Assembly: GCA_016716705.1 (NCBI GenBank) | Contig: JADJVF010000001.1 | Location: 1 to 64,000, forward strand | Direction of reading: 5' to 3' | Source of the DNA: Holophagales bacterium | Lineage (GTDB): Bacteria > Acidobacteriota > Thermoanaerobaculia > UBA5066 | DNA length: 64,000 bases | Shown here: positions 7,797 through 15,223 of the stretch, piece after piece | Position numbering within the stretch: the stretch's first letter is position 1 | How the letters are laid out: each line of letters begins with the position of its first letter | The notes under the pieces: generated by a model | The model's input: the letters and a program-made list of their open reading frames with translations, nothing else | What the model was told of the DNA's origin: nothing | Databases searched by the model: none | Program-made: the position numbers and the translations under genes

Positions 7797-8743
7797 GGCA
7801 GGGCGACGTCCCTGAGCGTGAAGGTGTACCGCACGAAGGTCTTCGGGGTCTTCAGGCGCACCTGCAGGCCGTAGTCGGGGCCGGGCTCTGTGCCCCGCGC
7901 GCCGAGGCCGACGAAGCCCGCTTCGGTCTCGCGGTTCACCTCCTCGACCTTGCCTTCGGCGTCGAGGTAGACGTAGTCGAAGGCGGCCCCCTTCGGGTCC
8001 TTCACCTTCAGCCAGGCGTTGATCCACGACGAGGAGAGGAAGCTCTCGGTGGCCATCTTGACGGTCGTCTCGAGGAAGTCCCCCTCGACCCCCATCTTCT
8101 TCGCCTCGGCGCGCTTCTTCTCGCCGTAGGCCGTCCTCTCCGCCTCGATCTGCTCTTTCGAGAGGATGGTGATCTCGACGCCCGCGGCCTGGAGCACCGG
8201 GTTCACGATCGGCTTGCCCGCCTCGCCGAGGAACTTCGGGATCGTGACGAGGGCGGCAGGGTCGAGCGCCGGCGTGTAGAGCTCGACGTCGGCCGAGATC
8301 TCTTTCAGGACCTTCGCCTTGCGGGAGGCGGACTTCATCGGGATTGAGACGTTCACCGGCGGCGGCTCTTCCCCGGGGTAGCTGTCCCGCTGCCCGGCGG
8401 ACTCGAACTGCGCCTCCGCGGCGTTCTCGGGGACGAGATTCGTGCCGAGATCGTCGACGACCTTCGTCGTGACGACGCGCATCGCCGCCACGTCGTTGTG
8501 CTTCGTACCGGGGAGGGTGACCGTGACCGTCATCCTCGGGGTCTGGCTGTCTCCGGCCACGCGCTCGTCCTCGATCGCGCTGAACTCCGCTGCGATCGGC
8601 TGCGCGGGGATCGGGGTCGGCGTCGGCGTCGCTTTCGGCCCGACGAGCTTCGAGATGATCTGGTACGGGAGCTTGCATCCGCCGAGCGGCAGCGCGAGGA
8701 GGGCGAGGAGGGCGATCGCGAGGCGGGCCGGGGCGTTTCTCAT
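7793..8743 (-). CDS. lipoprotein, long paralog B of the exported-protein array
   Basis: The protein has about 316 residues with a lipobox signal (LLALLALPLGGC), a Thr/Pro linker (KATPTPTPIPAQP), and then beta-rich sequence ending FTLRDVALP. It shares VVDDLGTNLVP and VELYTPALDP with the shorter lipoprotein at 6782, but has an extra central region with a charged helix (EAERTAYGEKKRAEAKKM). ATG at 8743 is preferred because AGAGGAG lies 7 bases upstream. A GTG at 8770 overlapping the previous stop (GTGA) is the alternative and would add nine residues. It sits second in the array and is probably coupled to its neighbours. Confidence 0.65.
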   Translation of the reverse strand: MRNAPARLAIALLALLALPLGGCKLPYQIISKLVGPKATPTPTPIPAQPIAAEFSAIEDERVAGDSQTPRMTVTVTLPGTKHNDVAAMRVVTTKVVDDLGTNLVPENAAEAQFESAGQRDSYPGEEPPPVNVSIPMKSASRKAKVLKEISADVELYTPALDPAALVTIPKFLGEAGKPIVNPVLQAAGVEITILSKEQIEAERTAYGEKKRAEAKKMGVEGDFLETTVKMATESFLSSSWINAWLKVKDPKGAAFDYVYLDAEGKVEEVNRETEAGFVGLGARGTEPGPDYGLQVRLKTPKTFVRYTFTLRDVALP

Positions 8744-8766
8744 GGCGGCTCCTCTTCGATCTCGCG

Positions 8767-9531
8767 TCACGGCAGGGGAATGGTCGTCTCGAACGGGAAG
8801 GAGGCGACGGCCTTGTCCGTCCAGAACGTCAGGACGAGGGTCGCGTCAGCCGGGATCGCCTCGTTGTGGGCGACCTCCATCATCGCCTCCTCGTCGTTCG
8901 ACTGGTTCCCCCGATCCGCGGCTTCCAGGAGCGTGCCGTCGGCCTTGAGGACGTCGATCACGATGAGGTTCTCCATGTCGGCGACGGGCCCGACGACGAC
9001 GACGCTGCCCTCCTTCACGCGGTCGCGCGGGAGGACGGTCAGCTTCACCTTGGCCGCCTTGAGCGCCGGCTCGGCGAGCGGCTTTCCGGCCTTCGCGGAA
9101 AAGTTCTCGATCTTCACCACGGAGGCCGGGTCGCGAGAGGGGATCCAGGCCTCGACCGTCCCGGAGAGCGTCACCGTCGACGCCCCGCGGGCCGGACCTG
9201 CCAGCTTCAGCCAGAGCTCCATGCCGTCGGGCTTGCCCGTCCACTTGGTCGGCTTGTCCGAATCGGGCGCGAGGGCGTTGCCGAGGTCGTCCTTCGCCCC
9301 GGTCACCGTGAGCCGGTAGGACCTCGCGTCCGCCAGGCCCGCGCCCTCCAGCTTCGGGAAGAGGGTCAGGCGTGCCGAGGCGTCGTTCGTCTGGTAGCGC
9401 GATCGGGAGTCCTGGACCTTCGAGATGGCGACGCGGACGTCGTCCTGCGCGGCGGCCTCGGGCGCGACGAGCGAGAACCCCAGGAGGGTTCCCGCAAGGA
9501 CCGGACACGGCAGACCTCGGAACGGGTTCAT
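8767..9531 (-). CDS. secreted protein, long paralog A of the exported-protein array
   Basis: The protein has 254 residues with a signal peptide ending near VAPEAAAQ. RLTLFPKLEGAGLADARSYR is the segment shared with the short paralog at 7338. VEAWIPSRDPASVV and AGKPLAEPALKAAKVKLTVL are shared in pattern with the long lipoprotein (AGKPIVNPVLQAAGVEITIL). The last residues are FETTIPLP. ATG at 9531 follows GAGGTG at a good distance; an in-frame start at 9603 lacks a signal peptide at its front. It is the first gene of the array. No known family is assigned. Confidence 0.65.
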   Translation of the reverse strand: MNPFRGLPCPVLAGTLLGFSLVAPEAAAQDDVRVAISKVQDSRSRYQTNDASARLTLFPKLEGAGLADARSYRLTVTGAKDDLGNALAPDSDKPTKWTGKPDGMELWLKLAGPARGASTVTLSGTVEAWIPSRDPASVVKIENFSAKAGKPLAEPALKAAKVKLTVLPRDRVKEGSVVVVGPVADMENLIVIDVLKADGTLLEAADRGNQSNDEEAMMEVAHNEAIPADATLVLTFWTDKAVASFPFETTIPLP

Positions 9532-9619
9532 GGGCACCTCACGACGGGTTTTGGCGAAGTCTACGCTGGCGGGTGGGGCCGGGCGTCGGGCGAGCGGGCG
9601 CAAACTCCGGAGCGGGCCG

Positions 9620-10432
9620 ATGCCGTTCGCCGATCGCGGAACTCACCGCCTCTCGTACGAGACGCTCGGGCGCGAGGACGCGCCGCCGCTGCTCCTCGTG
9701 ATGGGGATGAGCTTCTCGGCGCGGGCGTGGGGGCCGCTGCCCGAGCGGCTGGCGCGGGAGTTCCGCGTCGTCGTCTTCGACAACCGCGGAGCGGGAGAGT
9801 CGACGGCGCCGCTGCGCCCGTTCGGGATGGGCGACCTGGCCGACGACGCGGCGGCGGTGCTCGAAGCGGCCGGGGTCGGGCCCGCGTTCGTCTTCGGGAT
9901 CTCGATGGGCGGGATGGTCGCGCTCGAGCTGGCGCTCCGGCACCCGGGGCGGGTGCGGGCCCTCGCTCTCGGCGCGACGTTCGCGGGGTGGAGGGCGAGC
10001 CGGAAGGCGTCGCTTGCGGTGATGGGAGAGCTGATCGTCGGAGGAGCGCTGTCGCGAATGGGCTCGCACCGGCTCATCGCCGGCGCCCTCGTCTCGAAGG
10101 AGCTGGCGGACGGCGACCTCGCGCGGTTCGGGAGGTGGGTCGAGGGGACGGGGCGCGTGGGCCCGCGCGTCCTCGCCCAGCAGCTGGCCGCGGTGACGGC
10201 CTGGGACGCGACGGCGCGGCTCGGGGAGATCCGCGTCCCGACGCTCGCCCTCACGGGAGACGCCGACCAGCTCGTCCCGGTTGCGAACTCGCGGCGTCTC
10301 GTGGAGGCGATTTCCGGCGCCCGGCTCGTCCTCCTGCGCGGCGCCGGACACTGCTTTCCGCTCGAGCGTTTCGAAGAGACGGCGCGCGAGGTGACGGCGT
10401 TCTTCCGCGAGGCCGCCTCCCGCACCTCCTGA
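9620..10432 (+). CDS. alpha/beta hydrolase
   Basis: This 270-residue protein has the alpha/beta hydrolase fold. The nucleophile elbow is GISMGGM, the acid is probably in LTGDADQLVP, and the His is in GAGHCFPLE near the C-terminus. The oxyanion region reads VMGMSFSARAW, followed by FDNRGAGES. No signal peptide is seen, so it is cytoplasmic. ATG at 9620 begins just before the conserved first strand; an earlier in-frame start would overlap the divergent gene. Substrate unknown; esterase, lactonase or carboxylesterase activity are all possible. It is divergent from the exported-protein array. Confidence 0.8.
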   Translation: MPFADRGTHRLSYETLGREDAPPLLLVMGMSFSARAWGPLPERLAREFRVVVFDNRGAGESTAPLRPFGMGDLADDAAAVLEAAGVGPAFVFGISMGGMVALELALRHPGRVRALALGATFAGWRASRKASLAVMGELIVGGALSRMGSHRLIAGALVSKELADGDLARFGRWVEGTGRVGPRVLAQQLAAVTAWDATARLGEIRVPTLALTGDADQLVPVANSRRLVEAISGARLVLLRGAGHCFPLERFEETAREVTAFFREAASRTS

Positions 10433-10467
10433 TTGCGGCGCTCCGCGCTCCCGCGCAGACTCGCCCG

Positions 10468-10920
10468 ATGGACGAGATCGAGATCGGCGAAGCGACGGCG
10501 GCCGAACGGGAATGGTGCGCGCGGCTGATGGCCGCGAGCGAGCCGTGGATCACGCTGCGGCGCGGGTTCGACGTCCTCCTTCCCGCGGCGCTCGACCCGG
10601 AGTACGTCGTCCTCGTGGCGCGGCGGGGCGGCGCGCCGTGCGGGTTCATCCGGATCCACCCGCGCGGCGTGGCCGGGTCGCCGTACGTGGCGAGCGTGGC
10701 CGTGGCGGAATCCGAGCGCGGGCGCGGGGTGGGGACCGCTCTCCTCGACGCGACCGAGGCGCGCTACCCGAAGGCGCGCTACGTCTTCCTCTGCGTCTCG
10801 TCGTTCAACACGCGGGCCCGCGCGCTGTACGAGCGGTACGGGTACCGGCTCGTGGGCGAGCTGCCCGACTACGTCGTCGATGGGACCTCCGAGCTGCTGA
10901 TGGGCAAGAGGCTCGCCTGA
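10468..10920 (+). CDS. GNAT family N-acetyltransferase
   Basis: This 150-residue protein has the GNAT acetyl-CoA loop ERGRGVGTALLDATEA after the VASVAVAESE strand, and the later NTRARALYERYGYRLVGE motif (motif B). The N-terminal half contains the usual substrate-side helices. It follows the hydrolase by 35 bases on the same strand. The acceptor substrate (protein N-terminus, amine or antibiotic) cannot be told from sequence. The next feature downstream is the metK riboswitch. Confidence 0.82.
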   Translation: MDEIEIGEATAAEREWCARLMAASEPWITLRRGFDVLLPAALDPEYVVLVARRGGAPCGFIRIHPRGVAGSPYVASVAVAESERGRGVGTALLDATEARYPKARYVFLCVSSFNTRARALYERYGYRLVGELPDYVVDGTSELLMGKRLA

Positions 10921-10994
10921 CGGTCCCCCTCCGTTCGCCCTCTCTGCTACCATCCCGCCTCGCGCGGCGCGGCCGTGCGGTTCTTTGAGCAACT

Positions 10995-11018
10995 GGCAGC
11001 CCTGCGCTTCGGGCTGCC
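10995..11018 (+). terminator. 8-bp perfect hairpin between acetyltransferase gene and riboswitch
   Basis: GGCAGCCC and GGGCTGCC pair perfectly around an 8-base loop. There is no downstream T-run, so intrinsic termination would be weak. It ends two bases before the riboswitch P1 stem, so it could insulate the aptamer or terminate the upstream transcript with Rho. Confidence 0.4.
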
Positions 11019-11019
11019 G

Positions 11020-11121
11020 GCATGAAGAGAGGCGGAGAGAGCACCGGCTCGACGACCCGCCCGCCAGACCGTAGTCCCTGCGGTGGCAATGCCGGCCCGA
11101 TCTCCCGATCGGGACCCATGC
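11020..11121 (+). promoter_or_regulatory. S-box (SAM-I class) riboswitch candidate
   Basis: The stretch contains AAGAGAGGCGGAGAGA, very close to the S-box AGAGxGGxGGAGGGA signature, and GGTGGCAATGCC in place of the usual GGTGCCAATTCC. A four-stem fold can be drawn by hand: P1 GCATG/CATGC (11020-11024 with 11117-11121), P2 with a kink-turn GGCGG/CCGCC, P3 ACCGTAG/CTGCGGT, and P4 CCCGATC/GATCGGG with a TCCC loop. It is about 40 bases upstream of metK, the classic target of SAM feedback. No terminator follows, so control of translation initiation is likelier. Confidence 0.82.
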
Positions 11122-11162
11122 GCGATCGAAACGTGAACTTCTTCAGGCGAAAGGACGCTGCA

Positions 11163-12293
11163 ATGAGCACCGAGAGCCTCGACTTCCTTCTGACCTCCGA
11201 ATCCGTGACCGAGGGCCACCCCGACAAGGTGTGCGACCTCATTGCCGACGCGATCCTCGACGCGAACATCGGGCCCGACCCGTACGCCCGGGTCGCCTGC
11301 GAGGTGCTCTGCAAGGGCAAGCGCGTCGTCCTCGCCGGTGAGATCACCTCGAAGTCCGGCCTGAAGAAGGCGCACTACGAGGAGATCGTCCGCGAGGCGA
11401 TCGACGGGATCGGCTACGTCGATCCCGCGGACCCGTTCCACGCGAAGGGGGTCCTCGTCACGAACCTCCTGACGCGGCAGTCGAAGGAGATCGGCAAGGC
11501 GGTGAGCCGCGCGACCGACGCGAAGAAGAAGGACCTCGGCGCGGGGGACCAGGGAATCATGTTCGGGTACGCGACCGACGAGACGCCCGAGCTCCTTCCT
11601 CTCCCGATCCTCCTCGCCCATCGCCTCACGCGCGGTCTCGCCGAGGCGCGGCGCGCCAACGACGTGCCGTGGCTGAAGCCCGACGGCAAGTCGCAGGTGA
11701 CGGTGGCGTACGAGGGGGGCAAGCCGGTCCGCGTGGAGACGGTCCTCATCTCGACCTCGCACCAGGACGGCGTGTCGCGCGAGGAGATCGAGACCTGGGT
11801 CGCGACGAAGCTCGCGCCGAAGGTTCTCGACGGCTGGATGCGCGACGGGATCCGCTTCATCGGGAACCCCTCGGGCTCCTTCGTCCTCGGCGGACCTTCG
11901 GCCGACGCGGGCGTGACGGGCCGGAAGATCATCGTCGACAGCTACGGTGGCGCGGCACGCCACGGCGGCGGCGCCTGGAGCGGCAAGGACCCTTCGAAAG
12001 TCGACCGTAGCGGCGCCTACTTCTGCCGCTGGGCCGCCCGGCAGGTCGTGAAGCAGGGCATCGCCCGGCGCGCCGAGATCCAGGTGTCGTACGCGATCGG
12101 CGAAGCGAAGCCGATGTCGGTGGCGGTGGAGACCTTCGGCACCGGAGACGCGAAGGCCGCGGCGGCGCTCGTCTCGTCGTTCGACTTCCGCCCCGCGGCG
12201 ATCTGCGAGCGGCTCAACCTGCGGCGCCCCATCTACCGCTCGACGACGAACTACGGCCACTTCGGCAAGCCCGGCCTCCCCTGGGAGGAATAG
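11163..12293 (+). CDS. metK: methionine adenosyltransferase (SAM synthetase)
   Basis: This 376-residue enzyme makes S-adenosylmethionine from methionine and ATP. Hallmarks are TEGHPDKVCDLIADA (ATP binding) near the N-terminus, GAGDQGIMFGY, and the P-loop-like GGGAWSGKDPSKVDRSGAY. The length is typical of bacterial MetK. ATG at 11163 is chosen because AAGGA lies about 8 bases upstream and SLDFLLTSESVTEGHPDK is the family start; an in-frame extension from 11022 would be the riboswitch RNA itself. Feedback control by SAM through the upstream S-box is predicted. Confidence 0.96.
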   Translation: MSTESLDFLLTSESVTEGHPDKVCDLIADAILDANIGPDPYARVACEVLCKGKRVVLAGEITSKSGLKKAHYEEIVREAIDGIGYVDPADPFHAKGVLVTNLLTRQSKEIGKAVSRATDAKKKDLGAGDQGIMFGYATDETPELLPLPILLAHRLTRGLAEARRANDVPWLKPDGKSQVTVAYEGGKPVRVETVLISTSHQDGVSREEIETWVATKLAPKVLDGWMRDGIRFIGNPSGSFVLGGPSADAGVTGRKIIVDSYGGAARHGGGAWSGKDPSKVDRSGAYFCRWAARQVVKQGIARRAEIQVSYAIGEAKPMSVAVETFGTGDAKAAAALVSSFDFRPAAICERLNLRRPIYRSTTNYGHFGKPGLPWEE

Positions 12294-12935
12294 GAGCCGG
12301 GGAGCCAGGAGGAAGGGCCGGGAGACCGGGAGACCGGGATCCCCAAGACGGTAGAGGCCATCTCATCCTGCCCTGCGAATCGCGGGCGGGAGGGGTGTCC
12401 CACGGCGGCTCCTGCGCTCCCGCGACCCGCATCGGCCCCGCTGCGCGGGCCGCCGGGGCGAGCGCGAACGCCTCGCTTCGCTCGTTGCACGCGCGCGCTC
12501 GCCTGATCCGGCGACCTGCTCGCGGAACCGTGCGGGGCCCCGCGCGTGCTCGGACGGCGCTCGCGGGACACCCCTCCCGCCCGCTCAGACCTCCGATGCG
12601 TAGAGTGTGGAGCGTAGGCCGGACTCTGGGGCGGAGGGGGCTTCCTACAGGAGTCTGAAGCTCGCCGGCCGCGGGAGGGGCGGTGCGTCTCGCGAGCCGC
12701 CCCCGAGCACCGCCGGGGACCCGCTCGAGCTCGCGAGGAGCGGGCGGGGATCAGGCCCGCGCGCTGTTTGAGCGAAGCGAGTTCGCGCGGGCCCCCCGCC
12801 CGGCCGCAGCGAACTCGGAAGCGGGTCGGCGGAGCGCAGCAGGCGGCCGTGAGACGTACCGCCCCGCACGCGGCCCCCCGCGGAATCGACGAGATGGTGA
12901 AGCTGGGCTCTCCCGGTCTCCCGGTCTCTCCGGGG
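12294..12935. other. 640-base gene-free, GC-rich spacer with inverted 18-mer
   Basis: Open frames here are Arg/Pro/Ala-rich and look like composition artefacts. GAGACCGGGAGACCGGGA near 12320-12342 recurs as its reverse complement near 12907-12930, close to the two ends of the spacer. Short GAGCGAAGCGAG-like palindromes occur at about 12475 and 12775. No RNA gene was recognised. Confidence 0.5.
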
Positions 12936-13334
12936 CTATCCCTTCTTCGCCGGGTCGAGGAAGAGGTTGACGGCGGTGGCGCGGGCGACGATCTCTCCTC
13001 CGCCTTCGCGGGTGAGGGTCGCCTCGACGTAGGCCTGGCTGCGGCCGTGCTTCACGACGACGGCCTCGCAGAGGAGCGGCTCGCCGGGGCGGGCGGCGCG
13101 CAGGTACGAGACGTTCAGGCTGACGGTGGTGAACCCGCGACCTTCCGAGATGGAGTAGATCGCGGGGCCCATCGTGTCGTCGAAGAACGCGGCGAGGATC
13201 CCGCCCTGGACCGCGCCGAGCGGGTTCGTCATCTCTTCCGTCGGGCGGAAGCGGCAACGGACCCTGCCCGAACCCTGTTCGAGCAGCTCGGCGTTGAGGT
13301 ACTCGTAGGTCGGCGGCGGGATCCTCGGCGTCAC
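12936..13334 (-). CDS. PaaI-family hotdog thioesterase
   Basis: This 132-residue single hotdog domain carries NPLGAVQGGILAAFFDDTMG, the conserved active-site segment with the catalytic Asp in the central helix, followed by TTVSLNVSYLRAARPGE. Members hydrolyse acyl-CoA thioesters, for example phenylacetyl-CoA derivatives or medium-chain acyl-CoA. The specific substrate is unknown. Its start lies 4 bases downstream of the stop of the M2 peptidase gene on the same strand, so the two are probably co-transcribed. Confidence 0.85.
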   Translation of the reverse strand: MTPRIPPPTYEYLNAELLEQGSGRVRCRFRPTEEMTNPLGAVQGGILAAFFDDTMGPAIYSISEGRGFTTVSLNVSYLRAARPGEPLLCEAVVVKHGRSQAYVEATLTREGGGEIVARATAVNLFLDPAKKG

Positions 13335-13338
13335 GGCC

Positions 13339-15137
13339 TCACCAGCCCTTCGGCACGCCCTTCGTCTGCTCGTCGAGCCACTTCTGGAGCGGCGCGAAGT
13401 ACTCGAGGACGGCGGTGGCGTCCATCTGGCGCTGGCCGGTCACGGCCTCGAGGGCGTCGGGCCACGGCTTGCTCTGCCCCATCTCGAGCATCTTGATCAG
13501 CCGGGCTCCCGCTTCCTTGTTCCGTAGATCGAGCAGGTGTGGATGGGCGTGGTGCAGCCGGCCGTCTTCGCGAGGGCGCGGTGCATCTGGAACTGCAGCA
13601 CGTGCGCCAGGAAGTAGCGCGAGTAGGGAGTGCCCGAGGCGATGTGGTACTTGGCGGCCGGGTCGAAGTCGGCCTCGGTGCGCGCCATCGGCGGCGTGAC
13701 GCCCTGGTACTTCAGCTTCAGGTCCCACCACGCCTGGTTCCAGCGGGCCTCCGGCACCTCGCCCGAGAAGGCCTGCCAGCGCCACTTGTCGATGAGGAGG
13801 CCGAAGGGAAGGAACGCGATCTTCTCGAGCGCCATGTTCAGGAGGTAGCCGACGTCCTTGCCGGCGGGCGGCGCCTTCGGGAGGAGCCCGAGCTTGACGA
13901 GGTACTCGGGCGTGAGCGAGAGGGCGACGGTGTCGCCGATCGCCTCGTGGAAGCCGTCGTTGGCGCTGTCGCGGAAGAGGACGGGCTGGCGGTTGTAGGC
14001 GCGCTGGTAGACGTTGTGCCCGAGCTCGTGGTGGACGGTGGCGAAGTCCTCCGCGTTGATCTCGATGCACATCTTCAGCCGCAGGTCGTCGACCCAGTCG
14101 ATGCACCAGGCGCTCGCGTGGCAGACGACCTCGCGGTCGCGCGGGCGGGTGAAGAGGGAACGCTCCCAGAAAGACTTCGGGAGGGGCGCCATCCCGAGCG
14201 AGGTGAAGAAGCCCTCGCCGTAGCGGACCATCTGCCGCGCGTCGGTCTTCTTCTCGACGAGGATCTTCGTCAGGTCGTAGCCCGGGTCGGCGTCCTTCGG
14301 AGCGAGAAGCGGGTAGATGTTCCCCCACTGCTGGGCCCACATGTTCCCGAGGAGGTGCGCCGGGATCGGCCCCTTCTCCGGGACGACGTCCTTGCCGTAG
14401 GTCTCGCGCAGCCGCATCCGAACGTACGCGTGGAGCGAGACGTAGAGGGGCTTCACCTGCTCCCAGAGCCGGTCGAGCTCCTTCGCGTAGGCGTCCGGGG
14501 GCATGTCGTACTTCGAGCGCCACATGGCGCCCATGTCGGCGAAGCCGAGCTCCTTCGCCCCCGCGTTGCCGAGCTCGACGTAGCGGGCGTAGTCCTTGCG
14601 AAGGGGCGGGGCGATGGAATGCCAGCCGGCCCAGAGCGCGGCGAGCTCCTTCGGGTCGCGGCTCGTCGCCATCCGGCGCGAGATCTCCTCGAGGTCGAGC
14701 GGCTCTCCGCCGGGCGGCGTCCACTTGCCCCGCCCGTAGGCCGCCTCCATGCCGGCGGCGATGCGGGCGAGCTCCTCGCTCTTCTTCGGGTCGGCGGGGG
14801 CCGCGAGCGTGAGCGAGAGCTTGAGGAGCGCGAGCTTGCGGGCGACGTCGGCGTCGAGGGCGAGGCCGTCGAAGCGCGTCGCCTCCTTGGCGAGGCCGGC
14901 GGCCAGCTCCATCCGGCGCTGGCTTCCCTCGGCGGCGATGAGCTCGGTGTCCTCGGTGATGAAGTTCGCGGCGACCCAGTTCGCGCGCTCCGCGGCGATC
15001 GAGGCCGCCAGGAGCTTCTCTTCGGCCTTGTCGACGAAGGCCTTCGCGTCGGCGGCGGTCGGGGCCTGCGCGGTCGCGGTCATCGGGACGAGCGCGAGGT
15101 AGAGGGCGAGGAGGGGAAAGAGACGGGTTTTCTGCAT
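13339..15137 (-). CDS. M2 family (angiotensin-converting-enzyme-like) dipeptidyl carboxypeptidase, frame slip near 13519
   Basis: This secreted zinc dipeptidase of about 600 residues has a signal peptide (LFPLLALYLALVPMTATAQ). The gluzincin motif HHELGHNVYQ supplies two His ligands and the catalytic Glu, and the third ligand Glu is in GFHEAIGDTVALS. Near the 3' end the frame changes once: CTTPIHTCSIYG continues as NKEAGARLIKMLEMGQSKPW only if one base is added near 13519. The rest, through FAPLQKWLDEQTK, is conserved. ATG at 15137 is the start immediately before the signal peptide. The slip is more likely sequencing error than decay. Confidence 0.85.
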
Positions 15138-15223
15138 GACTCGGTCACTCCGACCGAGGATCATCCCACGGGGCCGTCCTCCTGCTAACGTCGAGAGAAC
15201 GCTTCCCGCGGGGAGGTTCTCCG

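Noticed and set aside
8866..10467. Long in-frame extension upstream of the GNAT acetyltransferase
   Set aside because: It runs through the divergent exported-protein gene and the hydrolase gene in another frame; the GNAT fold is complete from 10468.
11022..11162. In-frame N-terminal extension of MetK
   Set aside because: The sequence is the S-box aptamer; the extension is absent from MetK proteins and a ribosome site precedes 11163.
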